From Mycolicibacterium sarraceniae (GTDB taxonomy: Bacteria > Actinomycetota > Actinomycetes > Mycobacteriales > Mycobacteriaceae): 64,000 bases of DNA. Where the stretch lies: NCBI RefSeq assembly GCF_010731875.1, contig NZ_AP022595.1:2046001-2110000 (forward strand), written 5' to 3'. The translations under genes were made by a program, and so were the position numbers. Each line of letters begins with the position of its first letter. The stretch's first letter is position 1. Below are positions 33,987-43,576 of this stretch, piece by piece. The notes under the pieces are model-generated. The model saw only the letters and a list, made by a program, of their open reading frames with translations, had not been told where the DNA came from and did not search any database.

Positions 33987-34877
33987 CTACCAGGCCGAAT
34001 TTGCCTTCAGGCAAAGGTAATTCGAAGCACCGATCCCAGGTTTGATGGAGTCAACGATGACTGTCGGACGCTGGTAACAGAATCGGCCGGAAGCAGCCGG
34101 CCTTCTTCGACTGCGGTCGTCGCAGTGCGCGCAACAATATGCTGTCGATACGTAGCCGAGCCGGTACTTGTTCCCCCCGGGCGCGATGATGCGTTGCGTT
34201 CCTCGCAAGGCCAGATCGCTGCGAAGGCACTCTCCGTTGTGGCTGAACCAGTCCAGACTGCCATGCGGTTTCGATAGTCGGATATGAGGACGTGGTCTGA
34301 CTGTCAACTTTGCGCCCCGGCCAACGGTGGGCTGCCGTTGGAGGAGCTCTTCTCGGCTTAGCGACTCGTTCAACCGTCCGATCGTGTGCCCATAGAACAT
34401 GGTGTCCATTCGGACGCCCGCTCTTGCTGCGTGGACTTCGAGCAGACGGTCGTAGTTGGTAGTTATGACGTCGGCCACGTCGCTGGTGCGCAGGATGTGC
34501 GCGAACAGTCGCCCGAATGCCGAGATGGTCTCTTCCGCGAGGATCTGCGATATTGCTGTCGCTTCGGCGTCCTTCACGTGGTTAGCGATAGCGGAGGTCA
34601 ATTGGTCGGCAAGACTGTCAGCCAAGTTGCCCTCGCCGAGGGCTGATTCCAGCCCCGCGCCTGCGGCGAGTTCTGCGCTGATGCGTTGCCACTGGGCCGT
34701 GCCTTCTTCACAGAGAGTGCCCGGCGCGGTGGGTATCGCTTGCTGTAGGTGGTCGGCGAGGGCGCCCATACTGGGCAGTCCGTAGTGGCACGATGCGCCG
34801 GATCCCACGACAATTGTCAGGCCACGGCGGAAGACGCCTTGAATGGAGCTGTAGAGATCGTTGGCGGTGATCCCCAT
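33987..34877 (-). pseudogene. SIR2-like domain protein, C-terminus degenerate
   Basis: The first about 220 residues show a SIR2_2-type NAD-binding fold: LTIVVGSGASCHYGLPSM, DVADVITTNYDRLLE and the catalytic-His region LSKPHGSLDWF. Near GGNKYRLGY the frame changes: the present frame reads VSTAYCCAHCDDRSRRR, while the adjacent one reads TYRQHIVARTATTAVEEGRLL, which looks like the continuing SIR2 helix. The usual C-terminal strand (GYGFND-type) is not found in any frame. It is probably a truncated remnant. Related SIR2 proteins degrade NAD during phage infection in several defence systems, so this may be a dead defence gene. It lies next to a broken XRE/ImmA gene. Confidence 0.72.
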
Positions 34878-35041
34878 CCCAGCCCCCGCCCCCGTGCAGC
34901 CCGTCGATCGCGGCGCTGCGTCATAGCGCCGCTCCGCGTTGAGACGGATCGTACGACCCGTGGTGCGTCGATCGTAGGATCAACCTCCAGCGAGTGTCGC
35001 AAACTGCCCCAACTCGAAACGCGACGATCTGCTGGCGATCG

Positions 35042-36235
35042 TCAACGAACCAACCGCAGCTGCGAATGGCTCATCGTCGCGGCGTTGTTCATGGCTGGCG
35101 CATCCACACCGGCAGCGGCGGCGCCTAGCTCGACGCCGAACGTCAACGCTCGGACTTCCTGGACTGGCACACGGAGCTCCGCGGCGACCTGTCTTGCGGT
35201 GACTGTGCCCCGGGTTCCGAGGATTTGGGGGAACACTCGTGACATCTCATGGTTCGGCATTCCGCCCGGCTCGCCCTTTCGGAACCCGCGACCTGATAGC
35301 TCGATGCATGTGTTGCGGTAGGCCCAGTCGGTCATGCGTCCTGCGGCGTGCGTCGCGTGTGCTAGAGCCGTTGCCGAGACCTTGAACTGATCCCGAACCT
35401 CAAGTAGATCCGAAATCGGAGGGTTGCTCCGCAGGTATTCCGGAATGGCGTCACCGGGGATCAGGAACTCGGAGGCAAACTCATTAGCCTCACGCTCCTG
35501 TGCTGTGTCGTCACAGGCAGCGGCTGGATGTAGCACAAGGTGCCCGAGTTCATGGGCGACATCGAACCGCATTCCCTCAGGGGACCGCCGGCGTGCCAAG
35601 AACACAAACGGTTTGTCGTCGTGCCAGGTGGAGTAGGCGTCCACCTTCTCGGCGATAGGTGGCAACGTTTATACCCGCACGCCGCGTGATTCGGCCAGCT
35701 GCACTGCGTTAGGCAGCGGCCGTGTCCCCAACCCCCACTCGGCCCGCACCAGGCGTGCCGCGAGACGCGGCTGTTCCCCCGGGTGGGTAGGCACGTCTAC
35801 GAGAGGCAGGATGAATCGCCTCGAGATCCACCGGTCGATCTCGATCCCGATCGACCCCGCGGCCACCGCGGCGCCGCGGTGTCGTGCCGTCGCTCGCCGG
35901 GCGGCGCGGAAACTGACGGTCCTCATCTCGATCTCGGGCGCATCCGGGGCAGTGAAGAATTCTGCTGGGAACTCCAGGGCCTGCGACAGAGTCTCCGCGG
36001 AATCACGGGGGGCTTCACCGGATTCGTACCGGGTGATCGACCTCGGCGTCACCCCAAGTGCCCGCGCCAGCTCAGCCTTGGTTAGTCCGCGACGGGCGCG
36101 AGCGATACGGATGCGGTCTGGATCGAGGAACCGGTCAGGATGCTCGGCATCGACGCGGTCGAAGTCCACCGTGACCGGCTCATCGTCGTCCGCGATGTAG
36201 CTGACTTCGGTCGCCGCACCCTTACCGGATGTCAC
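35042..36235 (-). pseudogene. XRE-ImmA/IrrE regulator-metallopeptidase with a nonsense codon
   Basis: The first part (36235-35669, 188 aa) has a helix-turn-helix: GLTKAELARALGVTPRSITRYE. TAA at 35669-35671 then interrupts the frame after SRGVRV. The same frame continues with TLPPIAEKVDAYSTWHDDKP, FVFLARRRSPEGMRFDVA and the zinc motif HELGHLVLH, plus a Glu in the REANEFASEFLIPG helix. In related single-chain proteins the helix-turn-helix and the peptidase are joined by a RGVRVYSL-like segment, so a Tyr codon (TAC) mutated to TAA explains the stop. The intact gene would be 397 aa. Such proteins cleave repressors in mobile elements or toxin systems. A TTG at 35663-35665 could restart the peptidase part. 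Confidence 0.8.
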
Positions 36236-36382
36236 GACCTGACTGTGCCTGACGCCGACACTCTAATGACTTTCCGACACGCCTCCGACAGCTAAATGAC
36301 AATCCGACAACTTACGCGGATTCCTACAGATGGGAATGGCCGGGAACAAATTCGGATTCCCTCCCGTTGACCCTCTCGACAA

Positions 36383-36403
36383 CATGAGTGATACAGACTC
36401 AAC
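36383..36403. promoter_or_regulatory. HAIR operator 1 (HspR site) upstream of dnaK
   Basis: CATGAGT, seven bases, ACTCAAC. This matches the HAIR consensus CTTGAGT-N7-ACTCAAG at 12 of 14 positions. HspR is encoded at the end of the operon, giving autoregulation. Confidence 0.82.
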
Positions 36404-36409
36404 TATGGC

Positions 36410-36415
36410 TTGACA
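36410..36415 (+). promoter_or_regulatory. dnaK: Probable -35 box of the dnaK promoter
   Basis: TTGACA lies between the two HAIR sites. A weak -10 candidate (CAGTCT, 36434-36439) follows at 18 bases. Placement between operators fits repression by HspR. Confidence 0.55.
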
Positions 36416-36437
36416 ACCGCCCATCGGCGGGGGCAGT

Positions 36438-36458
36438 CTTGAGCCTGGTTCGCTCAGA
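36438..36458. promoter_or_regulatory. HAIR-like operator 2 upstream of dnaK
   Basis: CTTGAGC, seven bases, GCTCAGA. It overlaps the region expected to hold the -10 box and transcription start, so HspR binding would block RNA polymerase. Confidence 0.65.
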
Positions 36459-36476
36459 TCCAAAGACGTAACTATC

Positions 36477-36483
36477 AGGAGGA
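36477..36483 (+). promoter_or_regulatory. dnaK: Ribosome binding site of dnaK
   Basis: AGGAGGA, six bases before the ATG at 36490. It is nearly the full anti-16S complement and fits high expression. Confidence 0.8.
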
Positions 36484-36489
36484 TTCATC

Positions 36490-38340
36490 ATGGCTCGTGC
36501 GGTCGGCATCGACCTCGGGACCACCAACTCCGTCGTGGCGGTACTGGAGGGTGGCGACCCTGTCGTCGTCGCCAACTCCGAAGGATCCCGTACCACGCCG
36601 TCCGTGGTCGCCTTTGCACGTAACGGCGAAGTGCTGGTCGGCCAGCCCGCCAAGAACCAGGCAGTGACCAACGTCGACCGGACCATCCGTTCGGTGAAGC
36701 GACACGTGGGCACCGACTGGTCCGTCGAGATCGACGGCAAGGACTACACCTCGCAGGAGATCAGCGCCCGCGTGCTGATGAAGCTGAAGCGCGACGCCGA
36801 AAGCTACCTGGGCGAGGACATCGCCGACGCGGTCATCACCGTGCCGGCGTACTTCAATGACGCCCAGCGCCAGGCCACCAAGGAAGCCGGCCAGATCGCC
36901 GGCCTGAACGTGCTGCGCATCGTCAACGAACCGACTGCGGCCGCCCTGGCCTATGGCCTGGACAAGGGCAGCAAGGAACAGACCATCCTGGTCTTCGACC
37001 TCGGTGGCGGCACGTTCGACGTCTCGCTGCTGGAGATCGGCGACGGTGTCGTCGAGGTCCGCGCGACCTCGGGTGACAACCACCTCGGTGGCGACGACTG
37101 GGATGACCGGATCGTCGAATGGCTCGTGGACAAGTTCAAGGCATCGGCGGGCATCGACCTGACCAAGGACAAGATGGCCATGCAGCGGCTTCGTGAAGCC
37201 GCCGAGAAGGCCAAGATCGAGCTCTCGTCCAGCGGAAGCACGTCGATCAACCTGCCCTACATCACCGTCGACGCCGACAAGAATCCGCTGTTCCTCGACG
37301 AGCAGCTGACTCGCTCGGAGTTCCAGAAGATCACCCAGGATCTGCTCGACCGCACGCGTGCGCCGTTCCAGCAGGTCATCAAGGACGCCGGCATCTCGGT
37401 CGGCGATATCGATCACGTGGTGCTGGTGGGTGGTTCCACCCGCATGCCCGCGGTGACCGATCTGGTCAAGGAACTCACCGGTGGCCAGGAGCCCAACAAG
37501 GGCGTCAACCCCGACGAGGTCGTCGCGGTCGGTGCTGCTCTGCAGGCCGGCGTGCTCAAGGGCGAGGTGAAAGACGTTCTGCTGCTTGACGTCACACCGC
37601 TGAGTCTCGGTATCGAGACCAAGGGTGGCGTGATGACCAAGCTCATCGAACGCAACACCACCATCCCGACCAAGCGGTCGGAGACCTTCACCACGGCCGA
37701 CGACAACCAGCCGTCGGTGCAGATCCAGGTCTATCAGGGTGAGCGTGAAATCGCGGCGCACAACAAGCTGCTCGGCTCCTTCGAGCTGACCGGCCTGCCG
37801 CCGGCTCCGCGCGGGGTACCCCAGGTCGAGGTGACCTTCGACATCGATGCCAACGGCATCGTGCACGTCACCGCCAAGGACAAGGGCACCGGCAAGGAAA
37901 ACACGATCAAGATCCAGGAAGGCTCCGGCCTGTCCAAGGAAGAGATCGACCGGATGATCAAGGACGCCGAGGCGCACGCCGAGGAAGACCGCAAGCGTCG
38001 CGAAGAGGCCGACGTCCGCAACCAGGCCGAGTCGCTGGTCTACCAGACGGAGAAGTTCGTCGCTGAACAGCGTTCCGCCGAAGGTGGATCGAAGGTCCCC
38101 GAGGAAACCTTGACCAAGGTCGAGGCCGCGGTCACCGACGCGAAGACGGCGTTGGCCGGCACCGACATCGGTGCGATCAAGTCCGCCATGGAGAAGCTGG
38201 GTCAGGAGTCGCAGGCTCTCGCCTCGGCAATCTATGAGGCCACCCAGGCCGACCAGGCCGCCGACTCATCGGGCCGCGCGTCCGATGACGACGTCGTGGA
38301 TGCCGAGGTCGTTGATGACGATGATCAGGAGCGCAAGTGA
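36490..38340 (+). CDS. dnaK: Chaperone DnaK (Hsp70)
   Basis: 616 aa. The ATPase domain opens with [17 protein letters not shown], has [14 protein letters not shown] (phosphate 2) and [12 protein letters not shown] (adenosine), then the linker [16 protein letters not shown] and the substrate-binding domain; the C-terminal lid ends in acidic residues. It binds exposed hydrophobic peptides in the cytosol, driven by ATP and assisted by GrpE and DnaJ encoded just downstream. The stop overlaps the grpE start (GTGA). Expression should be controlled by HspR through the HAIR sites upstream. Frame intact and full length. Confidence 0.98.
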   Translation: MARAVGIDLGTTNSVVAVLEGGDPVVVANSEGSRTTPSVVAFARNGEVLVGQPAKNQAVTNVDRTIRSVKRHVGTDWSVEIDGKDYTSQEISARVLMKLKRDAESYLGEDIADAVITVPAYFNDAQRQATKEAGQIAGLNVLRIVNEPTAAALAYGLDKGSKEQTILVFDLGGGTFDVSLLEIGDGVVEVRATSGDNHLGGDDWDDRIVEWLVDKFKASAGIDLTKDKMAMQRLREAAEKAKIELSSSGSTSINLPYITVDADKNPLFLDEQLTRSEFQKITQDLLDRTRAPFQQVIKDAGISVGDIDHVVLVGGSTRMPAVTDLVKELTGGQEPNKGVNPDEVVAVGAALQAGVLKGEVKDVLLLDVTPLSLGIETKGGVMTKLIERNTTIPTKRSETFTTADDNQPSVQIQVYQGEREIAAHNKLLGSFELTGLPPAPRGVPQVEVTFDIDANGIVHVTAKDKGTGKENTIKIQEGSGLSKEEIDRMIKDAEAHAEEDRKRREEADVRNQAESLVYQTEKFVAEQRSAEGGSKVPEETLTKVEAAVTDAKTALAGTDIGAIKSAMEKLGQESQALASAIYEATQADQAADSSGRASDDDVVDAEVVDDDDQERK

Positions 38341-38990
38341 GCGAAGGTCGCGAGGACGAACCGGTAACTGTCACTGACAAGCGCCGAATCGACCCCCAGA
38401 CCGGACAAGCTCGCGAGCCTTCCGGCCCGGCCCCCAGTGGGCCGGCGCCGGAGGCCGCGGGTGCCGGCGGGGACGCCGACAAGGTCGCCGACAAGGTCGC
38501 CGAACTCACCGCCGATCTGCAGCGCGTGCAGGCCGACTTCGCCAATTACCGCAAGCGCGCGCTGCGCGATCAGCAGGTAGCCGGCGAGCGGGCGAAGGCC
38601 ACGGTGGTGAGCCAGCTGCTCACCGTGCTCGATGATCTCGACCGGGCCCGCAGCCACGGCGATCTGGAGACCGGCCCGCTGAAATCGGTCGCCGACAAGC
38701 TGACGGCCGCCCTGGCCGGGCTGGGCCTGACGGCCTTCGGCGCCGAGGGTGACGAGTTCGATCCGTCACTGCACGAAGCCGTACAGCATGAGGGCGAGGG
38801 CTCCAAGCCGGTGCTCGGGACGGTCATGCGGCACGGCTACAAACTCGGCGACCTCGTGCTGCGGCACGCGCTCGTCGGGGTGGTCGACACTGTCCCGGAA
38901 GGATCGGCCGGGTCCGCCGGAGAAGCCCCCAAGGCCGACACGCCCGTCAACGGCGAGCAGAGCGGCGCACAGAACGCAGAATCGAACTAA
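38337..38990 (+). CDS. grpE: Nucleotide exchange factor GrpE
   Basis: 217 aa from the GTG at 38337, inside the dnaK stop. A Pro/Ala/Gly-rich N-terminus precedes a long coiled-coil helix ([20 protein letters not shown]) and the beta-wing domain containing [16 protein letters not shown] and [20 protein letters not shown], the GrpE signature. It releases ADP from DnaK. Part of the dnaK-grpE-dnaJ-hspR operon. Confidence 0.96.
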   Translation: MSEGREDEPVTVTDKRRIDPQTGQAREPSGPAPSGPAPEAAGAGGDADKVADKVAELTADLQRVQADFANYRKRALRDQQVAGERAKATVVSQLLTVLDDLDRARSHGDLETGPLKSVADKLTAALAGLGLTAFGAEGDEFDPSLHEAVQHEGEGSKPVLGTVMRHGYKLGDLVLRHALVGVVDTVPEGSAGSAGEAPKADTPVNGEQSGAQNAESN

Positions 38991-39024
38991 CACGATGACG
39001 AACGGTGAGAGGAGGTGACGCGGC

Positions 39025-40215
39025 ATGGTCCAGCGAGAATGGGTTGAGAAGGATTTCTACAAGGTGCTCGGCGTCTCCTCCGACGCCAGCGAAGACGAGA
39101 TCAAGCGGGTTGCCCGCAAGTTGCTCGCCGAGAATCACCCCGACCGCAATCCGGACAACGCCGCAGCCGACGACCGCTACAAGGAAGTCGGCGAGGCCAG
39201 GGATGTGCTGACTGATCCGGCCAAGCGTAAGGAGTACGACGAGACCCGGCGGCTGTTCGCCAGCGGCGGCTTCGGTCGTCGCGGCAACGGCAACGGTGGC
39301 GGTGGTGGTTTCGGCGGATTCAGCAGCTACGGCGCCGACGGCGGCGAGTTCAACCTGAACGATCTGTTCGACACCGCCGGTCAGACCGGCGGCACGAACA
39401 TCGGCGATCTGTTCGGTGGCCTGTTCGGGCGCGGCGCACCGCCGCGACCAAGCCGGCCGCGGCGCGGCAAGGATCTCGAGACCGAGACTGATCTCGATTT
39501 CCTGGAAGCGACCAAGGGTGTGGCCATGCCGCTGCGGCTGACCAGCCCAGCGCCGTGCACGAATTGCCATGGCAGCGGCGCACGCCCGGGCACCAGCCCG
39601 AAGGTATGTCCGTCGTGTAACGGCTCTGGGGTGATCAACCGCAACCAAGGCGCGTTCGGGTTCTCCGAGCCCTGCACCGACTGCCGGGGCAGCGGCTCGA
39701 TCATCGAGAACCCCTGCGACGAGTGCCACGGCACCGGCGTGACCACCCGGACCCGCACCATCAATGTCCGGATCCCACCGGGCGTCGAGGACGGTCAGCG
39801 CATTCGGCTGGCCGGTCAGGGTGAGGCGGGGCTGCGCGGTGCGCCGTCGGGTGACCTGTATGTCACCGTGCACGTGCGGCCGGACAAGGTGTTCGGGCGT
39901 GACGGCGACGACCTGACCGTGGCTGTGCCGGTGAGCTTCACCGAATTGGCTTTGGGTACAACACTTTCCGTTCCCACCCTGGAGGGTAAGGTCGGCGTGC
40001 GGGTGCCCAAGGGCACCTCGGACGGCCGGATCCTTCGGGTTCGCGGGCGTGGTGTGCCCAAGCGCGACGGCGGCCACGGCGACCTGTTGGTCACCGTCAA
40101 GGTTGCGGTGCCGCCCAACCTCGAGGGTTCGGCGCTGGAGGCGTTGGAGGCCTATGCGACCGCCGAACGGACCAGTGGCTTCGACCCACGGGCGGGATGG
40201 GCGGGCAACCGCTGA
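39025..40215 (+). CDS. dnaJ: Co-chaperone DnaJ
   Basis: 396 aa from the ATG at 39025 with AGGAGGTGA upstream. The J-domain (residues about 9-75) has ENHPDRNPDN with the HPD motif. A Gly/Phe-rich region follows, then four zinc-binding CxxCxGxG repeats (CTNCHGSG, CPSCNGSG, CTDCRGSG, CDECHGTG) and the C-terminal substrate-binding beta domains. This is a complete type I DnaJ (DnaJ1), stimulating DnaK ATPase and delivering clients. The stop overlaps the hspR ATG by one base. Confidence 0.97.
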   Translation: MVQREWVEKDFYKVLGVSSDASEDEIKRVARKLLAENHPDRNPDNAAADDRYKEVGEARDVLTDPAKRKEYDETRRLFASGGFGRRGNGNGGGGGFGGFSSYGADGGEFNLNDLFDTAGQTGGTNIGDLFGGLFGRGAPPRPSRPRRGKDLETETDLDFLEATKGVAMPLRLTSPAPCTNCHGSGARPGTSPKVCPSCNGSGVINRNQGAFGFSEPCTDCRGSGSIIENPCDECHGTGVTTRTRTINVRIPPGVEDGQRIRLAGQGEAGLRGAPSGDLYVTVHVRPDKVFGRDGDDLTVAVPVSFTELALGTTLSVPTLEGKVGVRVPKGTSDGRILRVRGRGVPKRDGGHGDLLVTVKVAVPPNLEGSALEALEAYATAERTSGFDPRAGWAGNR

Positions 40216-40589
40216 TGGCTGCATCAGAAGAAGCCCGGACATTTCTGATCTCGGTGGCCGCCGAGCTGGCCGGTATGCATGCGCAGACGCTGCGCACTTA
40301 CGACCGGCTCGGCCTGGTCAGTCCGCGGCGCAGTTCTGGTGGCGGGCGGCGGTATTCGGAGCGTGACGTCGAGCTGCTGCGCGAGGTGCAGCGGCTGTCG
40401 CAGGACGAAGGTGTCAACCTGGCCGGGATCAAGCGGATCATCGAACTGACCAATCAGGTCGAGGCCCTGCAGTCGCGGGTCGAGGAGATGATGAACGAGC
40501 TGGAATCATTGCGCGCCAACCAGCGTCGTGATCTGGCGGTGGTGCCCAAGAGCACGGCGCTGGTGGTCTGGAAGCCGCGCGGGCGTTAG
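40215..40589 (+). CDS. hspR: Heat-shock repressor HspR (MerR family)
   Basis: 124 aa from the ATG at 40215. The MerR-type winged helix is SVAAELAGMHAQTLRTYDRL then RRSSGGGRRYSERDVELL, followed by a dimerisation coiled coil and the C-terminal ALVVWKPRGR typical of HspR. It binds HAIR sites, and DnaK acts as co-repressor in studied actinomycetes. HAIR sites are present upstream of dnaK and of clpB in this window, so both are likely targets. Confidence 0.96.
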   Translation: MAASEEARTFLISVAAELAGMHAQTLRTYDRLGLVSPRRSSGGGRRYSERDVELLREVQRLSQDEGVNLAGIKRIIELTNQVEALQSRVEEMMNELESLRANQRRDLAVVPKSTALVVWKPRGR

Positions 40590-41488
40590 GTGAGCCGGAC
40601 GGTGAACACCGCGGTGGCCGGCTGATCCGGCGTCGCCGTGCGGTAGGCACCCGTGCGCAGTGAGTTCGTCTGCGCGGTCATCGGCTCGATCGCGACCAAA
40701 TCATCACTGGCGGGGGCGAAGATCTGCGCCGCCGGGAAGCCCTGGTCATAGACCACCTCGATGCGGCGGTCACCGCCGGCGAGGGTGAAAACCGCGCCGC
40801 CTGGCACCTCGTCGAAACCATCGTCAAATATCTTGTCGCCCAGCTTCTCCGAGAATGCCGGCCACTGATCGGTGGCGCCCGTGGGGATGCCCTGGCTGTC
40901 CACCGTCAGATGGCGCAGCCGCGGCGTCTGCAGTGTCCACTCCGATCGCGGCACCCCGGCAATAGTGAAGTACGGGTGGAACCCGTAGCAGAGCGGTACC
41001 GACACCCCGGTGGTCGGTGTGACTGTCGTCGCTACCGTGAGCGCGCGATCGGCCAGGGTGATATCGAGAGTGAGCACGTGGGGGAACGGGAAGCTGGCCA
41101 GCAAGCCCGGGTGATTTCCGAAGTCCAGGCCGGCGGTCAGCTGGTTCCCGGATTGTTCGGTGACCACCCAGCCCGGGTAGGCCGAGAGCACACCGTGTAT
41201 TGCCAAGCCGTGCTTGTCGGTGTGAACGCCGCCGGTGCCGTTCGTCAGCGTCACGGCCCCGCCGTCGACATCATATCCGTTGGCGCTCAACCGATTAGCC
41301 CACGGATACAGGATGGGGATACCGAACGTCTTGGCGTTCGTCAGGTAGGCGTCCAGTCCCCGGCGCTGTCCCAGCAGCTCGACCCCGTCATCGGACAGTG
41401 ACGTGCAGATCATGCCGGCCGACGGCACGTACGTGGCGGTCAGTGGTGAGGATGGATCGCGCAGAACGACGGATGCCAGCTGGGCCAT
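40586..41488 (-). CDS. Aldose 1-epimerase family protein
   Basis: 300 aa. ILYPWANRLSANGY, AIHGVLSAYPGW and YGFHPYFTI are the conserved parts of the galactose-mutarotase fold; His in IHG and FHP and Glu in AIEPMTAQTNS correspond to the catalytic acid, base and binding residues. It interconverts alpha and beta anomers of a sugar or sugar phosphate. It converges on hspR with a four-base overlap. The sugar is not predictable. Confidence 0.85.
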   Translation of the reverse strand: MAQLASVVLRDPSSPLTATYVPSAGMICTSLSDDGVELLGQRRGLDAYLTNAKTFGIPILYPWANRLSANGYDVDGGAVTLTNGTGGVHTDKHGLAIHGVLSAYPGWVVTEQSGNQLTAGLDFGNHPGLLASFPFPHVLTLDITLADRALTVATTVTPTTGVSVPLCYGFHPYFTIAGVPRSEWTLQTPRLRHLTVDSQGIPTGATDQWPAFSEKLGDKIFDDGFDEVPGGAVFTLAGGDRRIEVVYDQGFPAAQIFAPASDDLVAIEPMTAQTNSLRTGAYRTATPDQPATAVFTVRLT

Positions 41489-41662
41489 CGTCGGAGTCTA
41501 ACGATGCGGCGGGGAGGGAACGCCGTCGCGGCGAGCCCGTCCCAAATCGGCCATCACCCGGTCGACCACCGTTACCTACGCGGCATCTCTGTTCGCCGAT
41601 GTCGTCACGATCTTGATGGCGCAGGTAGGTGTCGAGGCGCCGTTCCAATGACCAGTCCCAGT

Positions 41663-42823
41663 TCAGAACGGGTCGTGCTGGATGCGCTCGGGCGGCGTTC
41701 CTTTGGCGATCAGCGCGTCATGGGTGGCGCGCACCATGGCGGGGCCGCCGCAGATCAAGATCTGGCGATCTCCCCACGACCCGTATTTCGTCACCACGTC
41801 GGGGAGTCGTCCGGTCTGGCGCACGTGGAGTCCGCGGGGCGGCTGGACGTCGGGATAGGCGGCGGCCCACGGCGGGTCAAAGCTGTACTCCGACACCGGG
41901 GATACCGATAACCACGGGCTGGAGCCGGCGATCTCCCAGAGGGTGCGCAGGTCGTACAGCTCGCACGGGTAGCGGGCGCCGAAAAACAGGTGAACCCGTG
42001 GGTTCTCGCCGAACCGGCACAGGTCCATGATCAGCGCGCGCAGTGGGGCCAGCCCGGTGCTGCCCGCCACCATCAGCACGTCTCCCCCGTCGCGGTCTAC
42101 GTCCATCGCGCCGTGCGGACTGGACAGTCGCCACCGGTCGCCGGCGCGGGTTTCGGCCACCATCGCATTGCTAACCATGCCGCCCGATACCGCGCGCACG
42201 TGGAACTCGATGAAGCCGTCCGGATCGGGCGGCATGGCGGGGGACAGAAACCGCCAGCGGCGCGGCCACTGTGGGATTTGGACACTGACGTATTGGCCCG
42301 GGTGGTAGGTCATCGGGCGGTCCATGCGCAGGCGGACGACCCCGATATCGCGCGAGACCCGATGGTGCTCCAGCACGGTGCCGTCCCACCACGCCGGCCC
42401 GTCATCGGCGTCGGCCGCGCCGGCCATGATGGCAGTGATCAGGTTGATGGCCTGGGTGGCGGCATCCTCGACGGCGGGGGTCCAGCTGTCGATCAGATGG
42501 CTGCGCATGGTGGAGTACCAGGCTCGCCGCAGGCTGTCGTAGTGCTGTTCGGTGACACCGTATTTGCGGTGGTCTCGGCCCAGCTGCGCGAGGAAGGCCA
42601 CCGGTTCCTGGGCGCGCTGGGCGACGAACTCGCCGAATACCCAATGTATCGCCCGGCCGAATGCCGCCCGCTGGGACGCCAGCTCCGGCCCGAACAAGTC
42701 ACGCACGGGTGCGTCCAGCGCGAACCACCGGGTGTACATGCGGCGGAGCAGTTCCTCGGAGTCTGCCCCGGGGTTCAGGGCAGCATGCAGCACCCGAAGC
42801 GAATCACGATCCTCGAGGCCCAC
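41663..42823 (-). CDS. Type II flavohaemoglobin-like protein
   Basis: 386 aa: an N-terminal globin domain (to about 140; YTRWFALDAPVRDLFG, proximal-His candidate in LGRDHRKYGV), an FAD-binding domain with MTYHPGQYVSVQIP and WRFLSPAMPP (altered R-x-Y-S motif, here RFLS), and an NAD-binding domain with VAGSTGLAPLRALI and ICGGPAMV. In mycobacteria this type II group lacks some residues of classical Hmp, and one member has been linked to D-lactate oxidation. From memory, Rv0385 next to clpB is the same gene, which agrees with the position here. Confidence 0.85.
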   Translation of the reverse strand: MGLEDRDSLRVLHAALNPGADSEELLRRMYTRWFALDAPVRDLFGPELASQRAAFGRAIHWVFGEFVAQRAQEPVAFLAQLGRDHRKYGVTEQHYDSLRRAWYSTMRSHLIDSWTPAVEDAATQAINLITAIMAGAADADDGPAWWDGTVLEHHRVSRDIGVVRLRMDRPMTYHPGQYVSVQIPQWPRRWRFLSPAMPPDPDGFIEFHVRAVSGGMVSNAMVAETRAGDRWRLSSPHGAMDVDRDGGDVLMVAGSTGLAPLRALIMDLCRFGENPRVHLFFGARYPCELYDLRTLWEIAGSSPWLSVSPVSEYSFDPPWAAAYPDVQPPRGLHVRQTGRLPDVVTKYGSWGDRQILICGGPAMVRATHDALIAKGTPPERIQHDPF

Positions 42824-42846
42824 GGCCGCGATCTTAGGCGGGTCGC

Positions 42847-43515
42847 CTACAGGCCGTGGATGCCCTTGTACAGCACCATCGCTGCGAGGACGACCAGGAT
42901 CACGGCGACCAGCGTCGCGTGCTGGGCCTCCATCCAGTTCTTCAACCGGGTCAGCGGTTCGTCCAGTCGCTCACCGGCCACTAGATAGGCCAGTACCGGC
43001 AGCGCCACCGACGAGGCGGCGGTGGCGGTGAACACCGCGTCGGCCGTCCACGCCCCGGTGGTCCCCAGACCCGCCGACCCGATCGCCAGGCCCGCCGCGG
43101 CACACATGAACAGAACCTTGGGGTTGATGACCACCAGAACGACCGCGGTGACGAAGGCTCGGCCGGGGCCGATGCTCGTCATCGATTTCAGCCAGCGGGG
43201 GGCGCGTTCCGAGCGGTTGCGGGTGAACCACCGGTAGAGCCCAAAGACGATGAGCGCGGAGCCGATCACGAGGCGGACATACGGCGCCCAGGTCGGCTGC
43301 TTGTTCAGCCCGCCCAGAGCGTTGGACACCAGCACGAACCCCGCCGTGAGTCCGGCGATACCCAGCACCCAGCCCATCAGGAACGCGATGCTGGTCGGGC
43401 GGGGCGACGGTGTGTGCAACATGAGAATGCCGGGGATGATCGTCAGCGGGGACAGCGTGATCACCAGGGCCAACGGGATCAATTCGGCCAGTTCGGAACC
43501 GAGACTGGTCGTCAT
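42847..43515 (-). CDS. Sap/GAP-family integral membrane protein
   Basis: 222 aa with six membrane segments. The repeats SPLTIIPGILML and NPKVLFMCAAAGLAIG are the two conserved half-sites of the Sap/GAP family, which supports glycolipid or small-molecule export in mycobacteria. A paralogue is at 15887. It is 23 bases upstream of the flavohaemoglobin gene in the same direction, so co-transcription is likely. Cargo unknown. Confidence 0.75.
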   Translation of the reverse strand: MTTSLGSELAELIPLALVITLSPLTIIPGILMLHTPSPRPTSIAFLMGWVLGIAGLTAGFVLVSNALGGLNKQPTWAPYVRLVIGSALIVFGLYRWFTRNRSERAPRWLKSMTSIGPGRAFVTAVVLVVINPKVLFMCAAAGLAIGSAGLGTTGAWTADAVFTATAASSVALPVLAYLVAGERLDEPLTRLKNWMEAQHATLVAVILVVLAAMVLYKGIHGL

Positions 43516-43562
43516 CGGTTCCTCCCGGCGCTAGTCGGACAGCGTACGGCCACGGCTGACCG

Positions 43563-43568
43563 TACTAT
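43563..43568 (+). promoter_or_regulatory. -10 box of a probable leaderless transcript
   Basis: TACTAT ends eight bases before the GTG at 43577, and no ribosome site precedes that start. Transcription would begin at or next to the start codon, as in many mycobacterial leaderless genes. Confidence 0.5.
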
Positions 43569-43576
43569 CTCCCCCC

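Noticed and set aside
36475..37977. 500-aa minus-strand open frame opposite dnaK
   Set aside because: Shadow of dnaK; no ribosome site or recognised domain.
41504..41660. Short open frames between the aldose epimerase and flavohaemoglobin genes
   Set aside because: No ribosome site, no motif and shadow-like composition; treated as intergenic.
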